From: JBEKTW01 sp049515655
GTDB lineage: Bacteria; Bacteroidota; Ignavibacteria; UBA10030; SZUA-254
DNA length: 64,000 nucleotides
Assembly (NCBI GenBank): GCA_049515655.1
Contig: JBEKTW010000011.1
Coordinates: 1-64,000, forward strand
Reading direction: 5' to 3'
The notes under the pieces are model-generated. The model saw only the letters and a program-made list of their open reading frames with translations, did not search any database and was not told where the DNA came from. Below are positions 16,798-24,236 of the stretch, in pieces. Position 1 is the stretch's first letter. Every line of letters starts with the position of its first letter. A program made the position numbers and the translations under genes.

Positions 16798-17130
16798 CTA
16801 AACGCAACCGTCGGGTTTAGGCAGTCCTGCAACGCGGCAAGCGCCGCGAGCGGGCCCCAGTGGAAACAGTTGGTAGATTTCCTTGAGCCTGACACCCGTT
16901 GTTTGACAGACCGACCGGATCATCGGTGCCATTCCTTTTTCTTCCCAGTTTTGGCGGATGAACTTGACAATTGCCCAGTGTTTGTCGGTCATCTCGTGGA
17001 TTCCGTCGTACTTCGCGATTAACTTTGCCACTTCTTCGTTCCAGCAGTTGGGGTCCGCCAGGAAACCATCGCCATCTACTTCAAATATTCTTCCGTCAAT
17101 TTCTATCGTTGGCATCTTTCCGTTTTCCAT
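16798..17130 (-). CDS. dsrC: DsrC sulfur-carrier protein (two-cysteine form)
   Basis: This 110-aa protein belongs to the DsrC/TusE family: EIDGRIFEVDGDGFLADP, WNEEVAKLIAKYDGI and the C-terminal arm. The arm ends CRVAGLPKPDGCV, with two cysteines 11 residues apart and the last penultimate, as in true DsrC; TusE-type tRNA-thiolation proteins have only the penultimate one. DsrC carries sulfane sulfur as a trisulfide between these cysteines and delivers it to a DsrMK-type reductase. Here the next two genes are such a pair. The start could be ATG 17130 or ATG 17115 (MPTIEIDG), the latter with a GGAAA-type SD. No dsrAB is present in the window. Confidence 0.92.
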   Translation of the reverse strand: MENGKMPTIEIDGRIFEVDGDGFLADPNCWNEEVAKLIAKYDGIHEMTDKHWAIVKFIRQNWEEKGMAPMIRSVCQTTGVRLKEIYQLFPLGPARGACRVAGLPKPDGCV

Positions 17131-17133
17131 GAT

Positions 17134-18318
17134 CTACCGTGTTTTGCTCAGTCCGTTGTCTAAATCTGCAATAATATCCTCAACATCTTCTATCCCAACG
17201 GACAAGCGAATCAAATCGTCTGTAATGCCCGCTGTAAGCTTGTCCTCGTTCGACAGTTTTGAGTGCGTCATCGAGGCAGGGTGTTGGATGAGCGTTTCAA
17301 CACCACCGAGCGAAACAGCGAGGAGGGCCAACTGAAGGTTGTCCATCAGGGTTTTCGCAGCGGCAAATCCGCCCTTCAGTCCAAAACTTATCAACGAGCC
17401 GGGACCTTTCATCTGTCGCTTTCCCAGGTCGTATTGTGGATGTGATTTAAGACCCGGATATTTTATCCATGCCACTTTGGGATGCCGTTCAACGAATAAA
17501 GCTACGGACTGCGCATTTTGCTGCGCTCTGTCAATTCGAATGCTCAACGTTTTCAGGCCGCGCAAGATCAGGTATGCCTGATGCGGGTCTACATTGCAGC
17601 CAAGGTTGATCATCATGCTCCGAAGTTGGCTGTAAAGATCCTTCTTCTTTGTGACGATGACGCCGGCAACGATATCAGCATGGCCGTTAATGAATTTGGT
17701 CATCGAATGAAAGACTATGTCGGCCCCTAAGTCCAACGGATTTTGCAAATACGGGCTGCAAAAGGTATTATCCACTGCCAGCAAGATACCCTTTGCATGT
17801 GCAATTTCTGCACAAGCCGCAATGTCAGTGATGGCCATAGTGGGATTCGCGGGGGTTTCTATGTAGAGGATCTTGGTGTTTGACCGAATGGCTTTTTTGA
17901 CGGCATTGATGTCGGCAGTATTCACATACGTGGATTGAAAACCGAACCTGACGAATTGTTTTTCCATAACACTTCGTGCAGGGCCGTACATGGCATCTGT
18001 ACTTACGATATGGTCGCCGCTGCTCAGCAACGTCAGATAGATCGTCGTGGCCGCCGCCATTCCGGAGCTCACCGCGATTGCTCCATAACCGTTCTCGAGC
18101 ACTGCCAGTTGTTGTTCGAGTGCCTTAATGGTCGGATTACCAATGCGCGTGTAAATATACCCGTCGCTTTCGCCGGCGAAGCACTTCGCGCCGTCATCGG
18201 CACTATCGAAGGCGAACGTCGACGTTTGATAAATCGGAACGGTGGCGCTGCCAAACTGATCTTCAATTTCGCCTGCATGTATTAACTTTGTGTTAAAGCC
18301 TGATTTTTTGATGTCCAT
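17134..18318 (-). CDS. Cys/Met-metabolism PLP enzyme (methionine gamma-lyase / MetB-like)
   Basis: This 394-aa protein has typical family motifs: SGFNTKLIHAGE, TVPIYQTSTF, YTRIGNPT and the PLP lysine in VFHSMTKFINGHAD. Reactions in this family include methionine gamma-lyase, cystathionine gamma-lyase or synthase, and sulfhydrylases. The residue after DAMYG is Pro (GPARSVMEKQF), not the Cys of classical Pseudomonas-type MegL, so the exact reaction is uncertain. Its stop lies 3 nt before dsrC, so it is co-transcribed with the sulfur-carrier genes. It may feed sulfide or methanethiol into the pathway. Confidence 0.85.
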   Translation of the reverse strand: MDIKKSGFNTKLIHAGEIEDQFGSATVPIYQTSTFAFDSADDGAKCFAGESDGYIYTRIGNPTIKALEQQLAVLENGYGAIAVSSGMAAATTIYLTLLSSGDHIVSTDAMYGPARSVMEKQFVRFGFQSTYVNTADINAVKKAIRSNTKILYIETPANPTMAITDIAACAEIAHAKGILLAVDNTFCSPYLQNPLDLGADIVFHSMTKFINGHADIVAGVIVTKKKDLYSQLRSMMINLGCNVDPHQAYLILRGLKTLSIRIDRAQQNAQSVALFVERHPKVAWIKYPGLKSHPQYDLGKRQMKGPGSLISFGLKGGFAAAKTLMDNLQLALLAVSLGGVETLIQHPASMTHSKLSNEDKLTAGITDDLIRLSVGIEDVEDIIADLDNGLSKTR

Positions 18319-18414
18319 TCTTTTCTCGATTCGATTGCGGAAATCAGATGATGACCGTGTTCGTCATTCTAGAGAACACGATGGCCGATCAACAAAGACA
18401 ACCACTCATTTCCC

Positions 18415-18624
18415 TCAAAGTGGGCTAATCTTGTATCCAGCCTTCTGGACCGTTATGATGATATTTTGCTCGTCAATCTTCTCACCCTCGACGGTCAAAA
18501 CCTTGTCGGGATTGCTCGTGTCAACTTTCCATTTTTTTATCATCGGGTTAGAATTGAGAAATGGGGTGACATTCGCGACACAGCCATCGCAACTTATGTT
18601 GGTCTTGAATTTTAGCAGTTTCAT
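18415..18624 (-). CDS. HMA-domain (CopZ-like) metal-binding protein
   Basis: This 69-aa protein is a single heavy-metal-associated domain with the metal motif TNISCDGCVANV. The classic MxCxxC is changed to ISCDGC, as in several Bacteroidota copies. An AAAGGAC SD precedes the ATG. It would bind Cu+ or Zn2+ in the cytoplasm. Sulfide-producing pathways often coexist with metal homeostasis, and a CDF exporter lies in the same run. The specific metal is not predictable. Confidence 0.85.
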   Translation of the reverse strand: MKLLKFKTNISCDGCVANVTPFLNSNPMIKKWKVDTSNPDKVLTVEGEKIDEQNIIITVQKAGYKISPL

Positions 18625-18679
18625 ATCGTCATTTGTCCTTTCTTTCTGAGCTGATTATGAGTTTCTTAGAAGAAACCCT

Positions 18680-19222
18680 TCAAACGTTTAACCGGTAGAA
18701 ATCGACGTTCTGCAGAAGTATTCTTTCAAATCCAGGAAAACCAGAATGATGAACCAGGCGTGCGACGGTTTCAGGTCTGATGCGCTCCTCAAGCGGCGGA
18801 CCGTGATCTTCGAGCCTGTACGGCCACTCAACCATCGCCACCCTTTGCCGTGCTACGCGTTTTGCTTCCTTCAGCGCCTTGAGAGGAATATCAGTTTCAT
18901 GGAGGACAAGGCCAAGAAAAACCACATCAAATGACCCTTCTAGAAACGGGAGTTCTTCTGCCAAGGCTTGTTGAAATTGACCTGCGCTCACATGGCGACG
19001 CGCAGCATCAAGCATCTCCTGATTTGCATCTATTCCTGTTACCGCAAAGCCCTTTTTGGCGAAGGCTTCCGCAAACACGCCCGTTCCAGTTCCCACGTCC
19101 AGGATGGTTCCTGCGGTGATCCCCTCCAAGGTCAGTTGAACAACGCGGTCGACCTCAAGGAGTACAACTCTCTCGGGGGCGCGAAGTCTGTCGGGTTCAC
19201 CATGGAAGCGGTGTTCATGCAT
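18680..19222 (-). CDS. Class I SAM-dependent methyltransferase
   Basis: This 180-aa protein has the SAM-binding motif I TILDVGTGTGVFAEAF, the acidic loop VTGIDANQEML and motif post-I region SFDVVFLGLVLHET. The substrate is unknown; it resembles UbiE/COQ5-type and thiol or arsenite methyltransferases only at fold level. It lies 66 nt after the transporter-rhodanese gene and before the HMA gene. Methylation of sulfide or thiols is possible given the context but is not supported by sequence alone. Confidence 0.82.
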   Translation of the reverse strand: MHEHRFHGEPDRLRAPERVVLLEVDRVVQLTLEGITAGTILDVGTGTGVFAEAFAKKGFAVTGIDANQEMLDAARRHVSAGQFQQALAEELPFLEGSFDVVFLGLVLHETDIPLKALKEAKRVARQRVAMVEWPYRLEDHGPPLEERIRPETVARLVHHSGFPGFERILLQNVDFYRLNV

Positions 19223-19288
19223 GAGTTTGTTCCCTATCCCTTGCTATTCCTAACCATGGTTTTCTCTCGTTCGACGAGCGGCTATGTT

Positions 19289-20485
19289 TCAGCATCCACC
19301 CTGTATTTTTTTCTGTTTCTTCACTTCCTTCGGTCCTTTGTTCTTGCTATCCGCGATCATCTTCATGAGTTCCAATCGGGCTTGCCGGCGAAATCGCGAT
19401 ACATCCGCATCCCATCGGGAGCCGGTTTCAATGAACTGAGAAGGATTCAGAATGGCGCTATTGAATTCGTCGAAACCGCCGCGCAGAATTACAACGTTTT
19501 CATATCCAAGTTCACTCATGAGCAAAGCCGCTGGGCGTTCATCATTTTCATTGTTGCCAAGAATGACTTTTTTCACATTGCGCCGTCCAAGCACCGAAAC
19601 CAAATCCTTGCTGAAGAGATCGCGGAGCTGCACATTGACCGAGCCAGGCAGCGGACATTGAGTATAGGCGTCGACAGGCCTTGCATCGACGACCTGCATC
19701 TTCGTATCATGATCGACGATGCGGAACGCAAGCTCGTCAGCGTCCATCAACTTAACGGGATGTACCAATTCGTAGTTCGGACTGGAAACCAGATTGATCA
19801 GATGCGTCTTCCTGTCGGGCAGGATAAGAAGAAAAATCCCCAAAACCAAGACAGCAAGACCAGCAAGAATATGTCTCCTGTGATTGAAACTGAGAGACGG
19901 CGCTTGAGTCTTATTCACACGTTTTTCAAGAATCGTGGTGACGGCAAAGGCTCCCAGTGCGATGGCGATCAGCAAGAACGCAAATGTTCCTTGTGCGATA
20001 TTTAACGAGTCGTACACCTTGATGGGGCCAAGAGAGGTTGATTCGTAAAAGTGCTCGTAGAATGGATAGAGCTCTCCAAAGAAGAGCACTCCGAGCAATC
20101 CTCCGCCGACAAAAAACATCGCGTCGATTTTACCAATTGCTGCCGCACATAAGCTTGTGCCGGGGCAATACCCCCCTACCACGAATCCAAATCCCATAAT
20201 TATGCCGCCAACGATGGCTGGAAAAAGCCAGGTGGGGTTGACAAAGATGGCGTCGGTATCGAGCAGTCCGAAATACCCGAGCAGCAGCACGCCGCTCATT
20301 GCGGTGACTGCGGCGGTGAAGAAAACGCGAAGGACGGTGAAATCATATCCGTAGAATACCCCGGCGAGCCGACGGGATGAAGAAAACCCCGCCTGTTCGA
20401 GCACGACTCCAAAGCCGATGCCCAGTAGAAGGGCAACAACCAAATTGAGTTGGTCGGATATCGGGTCAGGTACGAATGGTCCCAT
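19289..20485 (-). CDS. YeeE/YedE (TsuA-like) transporter fused to a degenerate rhodanese
   Basis: About 398 aa from the ATG at 20485 (MGPFVPDPISDQLNLVV), 4 nt after the previous gene. The N-terminal 240 residues form a Sulf_transp (PF04143) membrane domain with conserved Cys GGYCPGTSLCAA. The C-terminal half is a rhodanese-like domain (MQVVDARPVDAYTQCPLPGS and YENVVILRGGFDEFN). The active-site loop, normally YCxxGxRS, reads VILGNNENDERPAA, so the catalytic cysteine is absent. The predicted role is thiosulfate or other sulfur-compound import with a non-catalytic cytoplasmic domain. A Lys-rich tail ends in Cys. Confidence 0.88.
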   Translation of the reverse strand: MGPFVPDPISDQLNLVVALLLGIGFGVVLEQAGFSSSRRLAGVFYGYDFTVLRVFFTAAVTAMSGVLLLGYFGLLDTDAIFVNPTWLFPAIVGGIIMGFGFVVGGYCPGTSLCAAAIGKIDAMFFVGGGLLGVLFFGELYPFYEHFYESTSLGPIKVYDSLNIAQGTFAFLLIAIALGAFAVTTILEKRVNKTQAPSLSFNHRRHILAGLAVLVLGIFLLILPDRKTHLINLVSSPNYELVHPVKLMDADELAFRIVDHDTKMQVVDARPVDAYTQCPLPGSVNVQLRDLFSKDLVSVLGRRNVKKVILGNNENDERPAALLMSELGYENVVILRGGFDEFNSAILNPSQFIETGSRWDADVSRFRRQARLELMKMIADSKNKGPKEVKKQKKIQGGC

Positions 20486-20489
20486 ATTC

Positions 20490-21020
20490 TTACCGCAGTC
20501 CTTTCTCCGGGAGCCAGAGCTTGCGAACGAAGAACGCCGCAGCGTACCCGGTCCCGAAAATCGCCAGCATGGTAACAAAACCCGCCGTCGAAAGAACTGC
20601 CATCCCGCTCAATGCAGCTCCGCTGGTGCAGCCCCGCGCGAACTGCGCGCCGATGCCGAATAACGCTCCACCGATCACGGCAAATAACCACCGCATCTTT
20701 GTCCTGACGCGAGGGCCTGCTTCCGTCACAAACTTTAACCGGTCTGAGGCCAGGCCAGACACAAACGCTCCGATAAGAACTCCCGCCACTTCGAATACCA
20801 GCCAGGACTTCAGCGGGTTGTCTTTTCCCGGTCCGACATAGGTGCTGTAGAAAGGCGAATTTTCCGCATGAGCAGGCGCGACCTCGCCGACCGTTGCCAC
20901 GACGACGCTCTTGATTGCGCCGCTTGCGCCCAGTCCGCGTCCGGTGATAAATATTGTTGCGAGCAAAACCAGGCCGAGGAAAAATCCGGCCAAGTAGGGG
21001 TTCATATATTTCGTAGTCAT
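20490..21020 (-). CDS. YeeE/YedE-family sulfur transporter, short subunit
   Basis: This 176-aa Sulf_transp protein has four or five membrane spans and the signature FARGCTSGAALSGMA, whose cysteine in TsuA relays thiosulfate. It pairs with the longer copy downstream; together the two half-size units could form one channel, as paired YedE genes do elsewhere. An extracytoplasmic loop (HAENSPFYSTYVGPGK) separates spans 1 and 2. It is 9 nt downstream of the cytochrome b gene, so transport is linked to tetrathionate-type respiration. Confidence 0.9.
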   Translation of the reverse strand: MTTKYMNPYLAGFFLGLVLLATIFITGRGLGASGAIKSVVVATVGEVAPAHAENSPFYSTYVGPGKDNPLKSWLVFEVAGVLIGAFVSGLASDRLKFVTEAGPRVRTKMRWLFAVIGGALFGIGAQFARGCTSGAALSGMAVLSTAGFVTMLAIFGTGYAAAFFVRKLWLPEKGLR

Positions 21021-21029
21021 GATATTCCT

Positions 21030-21689
21030 TTACACAGTTATGGACGGTTTTTCGATTTCATCCGTCGATTTCTCAGGGGCCCCCTCGTCCGGTATTTCTT
21101 CATACCCGACGATCATTGCTTTGAGATTGGAAGTAATAGTGCGTCCGGTCGTTATCAGATATATGTGAGCAACGAAGAACGAAGCAAGCAGAAATGCTCC
21201 TATTGTATGGACAAGAGCAATGGATTCGAGGTTGTCGATATTCAGGCCGGCTACTTCATACCTTTGCGGATAGCGATAGAACATGTACAGGAGGCCGGAA
21301 ACAACCATGACCGGAATAACCAGAATTTTGAGTCCGGCATACACAAGTTTCTGCAGCGGGTTTAGTTTACTGAGAACTGTTTTCTTCGTCGGATGTTGTG
21401 CATTGTGGAATATTCCAAAGACGTAGTACTCCGCTTGTGCACGAAGATTTTTAGCTGTTGGCAGATACTGCCTCCATTCTCCTGTAGAAAAGTGCCAGAA
21501 AATGGCAAATGCAATCAGCACAATAAAGCTGATGGCGGCAGCGTTATGATATCGCACTGCCTGATCGAAGCCGAAGAAATGAATCGAACCATGGATTTCA
21601 AATCCCGTCACGCCCAGAAAGATAATTAAGCCCGCCTGGGTCCAGTGCCAGAATCGTTCGAATCTCCGGTAGATATATTCTCGCTTCAT
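21030..21689 (-). CDS. Cytochrome b/b6-domain membrane subunit (thiosulfate-reductase-type)
   Basis: About 219 aa from the ATG at 21689, which has an SD (GGAAGAG) and lies one base after the octaheme cytochrome stop. It has four membrane spans with haem-ligand candidates RRFERFWHWTQ, VRYHNAAAISF, ALVHTIGAFLL and FFVAHIYLIT, as in di-haem cytochromes b of Phs/Fdn type. It should oxidise menaquinol and pass electrons to the adjacent octaheme protein. Both the spacing and the pairing are typical of a two-component quinol-dependent reductase. Confidence 0.88.
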   Translation of the reverse strand: MKREYIYRRFERFWHWTQAGLIIFLGVTGFEIHGSIHFFGFDQAVRYHNAAAISFIVLIAFAIFWHFSTGEWRQYLPTAKNLRAQAEYYVFGIFHNAQHPTKKTVLSKLNPLQKLVYAGLKILVIPVMVVSGLLYMFYRYPQRYEVAGLNIDNLESIALVHTIGAFLLASFFVAHIYLITTGRTITSNLKAMIVGYEEIPDEGAPEKSTDEIEKPSITV

Positions 21690-21690
21690 T

Positions 21691-23259
21691 TTAGCTCTTC
21701 CGTTTCCGTTTGAGGCTGACAATCACCCGCAAGCTCCCGTGGAGCAGGACGCCAGCCAAGGTGAGCGCCAGGATGCCGCCGCCAAAGTATTCCGCCCACG
21801 GTTTATAATCCCTTCCCGGCATATAAAATCCTCCGAGCCGTGCCAGACGGCCATCGTTGCGTGTATGGCATTCGCCGCATTGAACCGACATGTTCTTCGG
21901 AGAAACCATGTGGTTGACAGGCCAGTACATTTCCGACTCGACAAATCCATACTTGCCGCTATAAGGCAGATTGATCTGTTTCATCCCTTCCTCCGCGGCC
22001 CGCTGCCAGTTGAATTCCTTCCAATAACCGCCATCACCCGGTCTTGTTGAAACCGTCTTGGGTTGAATAAGATATTTGTTCTCCGTGTCGTAAATCTGAC
22101 GTGCGCGATGAATCTTCACCGGGTAGATTTTTGCATCGGGATCGTCGTAACTGCCGTACAGCTCATTGATCTTGACGGGTTTCGACGGGTCGAACGTATC
22201 TCCGATTAAGTAATGCGACGCAGTTCCGTTGAACCAAAGGTAATCAGGCTTGAGTTGTTTGCCCCATACAAAGGAGCCCTTGATCGACATGTACACATCG
22301 GTTCCGGCGGAGTCCTTTTCCTCAAACGGCTGACCATCCTTCAACCGTCCGGCGGTCGACCAATCCCAATAAAGCTTGGTTGGATTTGCCTTCGCGTAGA
22401 TGGGAATGTGACAGGTCTGGCATGCAACTTTGACGGTATGTTTGTTAAGGATATCATCTTGATGGGGCATCCCGGTGTGACATTGTTCGCACTCAACCCG
22501 GTTGCGGTTCATCGAAGAAACCGAATACATCTTTCCCAGCATCTGGTGTTTTTTCGCGGTGTGGCAGTCCACGCACTGCATGTCTGGGCCGTCCGATGCC
22601 ATGTGAACATCGAGATCGCGGGTGGGATCGAAAAGAGCCTGGTCAAGATCTCCGTGTTTCACGTTGTTCCCACCGCCGCCAAAAAAATGACAGGTTCCAC
22701 AGTTCGTGCGTTGGGGCTTTCCAACATGTTGGGCAACGTAGCTGAGGTTCACCGAAGGATCAGGCATCCCCGCTCCGCCCACCGCCTTAATGTACGTTGC
22801 GCTATTATCATGACAGGACAGGCAGTCGACGTTCAGGGAATCACGGAAGTTAAAGCTGGCATCAGAGTAACCGTATCCAATATGGCACTTATTGCAGCTT
22901 TGTTCGTTGCCGGAGATGCCGATGCAGAAATTGTTCAATACGTTTCTCTTGCCGATCGTGCGTATTCCCTTCCCTTCGACGTACTCAGTCCGCTCCCAAT
23001 TCCAGTGGGTCGATTGCATCACCTCGGTGTGCCGGCCGTTGTGGCACGAGATACAAGCAGCCGTCACGTCCTGCGGCCTGGAGAATTTCTTTTTGAGTTG
23101 GGGGAATAAGGAATGGTCGACGGATGGTTTACTTTTCGAACTGTACTGCTCCTTCAACCGCGTCAACGGTGTGTTCTCAAAGTCGTTTCTGTGGAGCGCC
23201 GTCAGGATCATTCCAACAAGCACGCCGACTATCAGAAGTGGAGGAATAATCTTTTTCAT
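21691..23259 (-). CDS. otr: Octaheme c-type cytochrome, tetrathionate reductase family (Otr)
   Basis: This 522-aa protein has exactly eight CxxCH haem motifs: CISCH, CNKCH, CLSCH, CGTCH, CVDCH, CEQCH, CQTCH and CGECH. An N-terminal anchor (IIPPLLIVGVLVGMIL) and a C-terminal membrane span (GILALTLAGVLLHGSL) place it outside the cytoplasm, tied to the membrane. The family (Shewanella OTR) reduces tetrathionate and, in vitro, nitrite and hydroxylamine. It lies between a MerR-type regulator (3 nt upstream) and cytochrome b. The physiological substrate is inferred from family and context. Confidence 0.92.
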   Translation of the reverse strand: MKKIIPPLLIVGVLVGMILTALHRNDFENTPLTRLKEQYSSKSKPSVDHSLFPQLKKKFSRPQDVTAACISCHNGRHTEVMQSTHWNWERTEYVEGKGIRTIGKRNVLNNFCIGISGNEQSCNKCHIGYGYSDASFNFRDSLNVDCLSCHDNSATYIKAVGGAGMPDPSVNLSYVAQHVGKPQRTNCGTCHFFGGGGNNVKHGDLDQALFDPTRDLDVHMASDGPDMQCVDCHTAKKHQMLGKMYSVSSMNRNRVECEQCHTGMPHQDDILNKHTVKVACQTCHIPIYAKANPTKLYWDWSTAGRLKDGQPFEEKDSAGTDVYMSIKGSFVWGKQLKPDYLWFNGTASHYLIGDTFDPSKPVKINELYGSYDDPDAKIYPVKIHRARQIYDTENKYLIQPKTVSTRPGDGGYWKEFNWQRAAEEGMKQINLPYSGKYGFVESEMYWPVNHMVSPKNMSVQCGECHTRNDGRLARLGGFYMPGRDYKPWAEYFGGGILALTLAGVLLHGSLRVIVSLKRKRKS

Positions 23260-23262
23260 GTG

Positions 23263-23730
23263 TTATATCACTTGTCCCTCGGAAATGGAGACCGAGGTAG
23301 CCTTGTGAAGGATCAGGGATTTGATCTTCTCACAATCGGATGACAGTTTGTAAACCTGGCAGGTTCGGCAATCGCGGTCCGCGCATGCATTCTCCCGGTG
23401 TTTGTACGTCCAACATCCAGCCGCGGGTGAGCTGTATGCTGGACATTTTGATCTCTGATGCATGGGACACTTCACGTAGTCCCAACAGGGAATCATGGAT
23501 TGAAGTCGCCGAATTCCTTCGATGGAGATTTTATATTCGGTGATCGCATCCCGTATGCACTTCAACCGTTCAATGTCCGATTGCGAGTATCGGCGCTGAT
23601 GGCCGTCGTTCTTTTTTGTCAGGATCAGACCCTTGCGTTCATAGAGCCGCAACGTTTCTTCTGAAACCCCGAGCATTTTGCTCACCGTCCCAATATTGAA
23701 TGCCGGGATGCTCTTATCGATGTTATTCAT
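23263..23730 (-). CDS. MerR-family regulator with Cys-rich C-terminal domain
   Basis: About 155 aa from the ATG at 23730; an in-frame start at 23793 adds 21 residues with no family similarity. The MerR winged helix is NIGTVSKMLGVSEETLRLYE with RRYSQSDIERLKCIR. The C-terminal half has at least nine cysteines in a CW-type pattern (MIPCWDYVKCPMHQ, SKCPAYSS, GCWTYKHR, CADRDCRTCQVY). This could bind a metal or iron-sulfur cluster or sense persulfide. It is 3 nt upstream of the octaheme gene, so it probably regulates the sulfur island and itself. Confidence 0.88.
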   Translation of the reverse strand: MNNIDKSIPAFNIGTVSKMLGVSEETLRLYERKGLILTKKNDGHQRRYSQSDIERLKCIRDAITEYKISIEGIRRLQSMIPCWDYVKCPMHQRSKCPAYSSPAAGCWTYKHRENACADRDCRTCQVYKLSSDCEKIKSLILHKATSVSISEGQVI

Positions 23731-24236
23731 ACCTGCATTTTTAAATACAACTATTGTGCCATCCTGAATCAGTAGTTTCTTTATGAATTTCAAAAGGAGG
23801 AAAAAGTCTGATTCTTAAATCTGAGAAATTCAAGACCATGGCAATCAAAGCAGAAAGTTTCCACATCTATTTCTCCCGGGGAAGTCTGATTTATGAGGGC
23901 GACAGCAGGGGACAGCACGATGGGTTATGCAGAATGTGCTCCCTTTCATCGAATGGTTGAAACTTCAACTGAAAGTGATGGTGAATAATCTGGATGCAGC
24001 CAACGTGTCCGGTATGAATCTGCCAATGAGAAAAGTCGAATCCGTCTGCCCGTACAACCTGTTGATTTAGCGTTTACGAACATCCATCAGGCTTTCTTTT
24101 ATCGCATAATTTCAGTAACATAAACAGGTGCAATGTTCAAATTGTTTGTCGCTTGAATGAACCGCCACTTCAGCAACCACGAGTTGCGCCGCTGTGTCCG
24201 GTGGCTAAATTAGGATATATCAGGAAATTGTTCCCA
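23731..24236. other. Divergent intergenic region between merR and the MoCo-sulfurase-like gene
   Basis: This 506-bp spacer separates the minus-strand sulfur island from a plus-strand gene, so it should hold both promoters. No SD-supported gene is evident. A 47-aa plus-strand ORF (23927-24070) has no recognisable motif. The stretch next to merR is AT-rich. No clear MerR-type dyad with 19-20 bp spacing was found by eye. Confidence 0.5.

Noticed and set aside
23927..24070. 47-aa plus-strand ORF in the merR/MOCOS spacer
   Set aside because: No SD, no recognised motif, and the region is a divergent promoter spacer; possibly a gene remnant.
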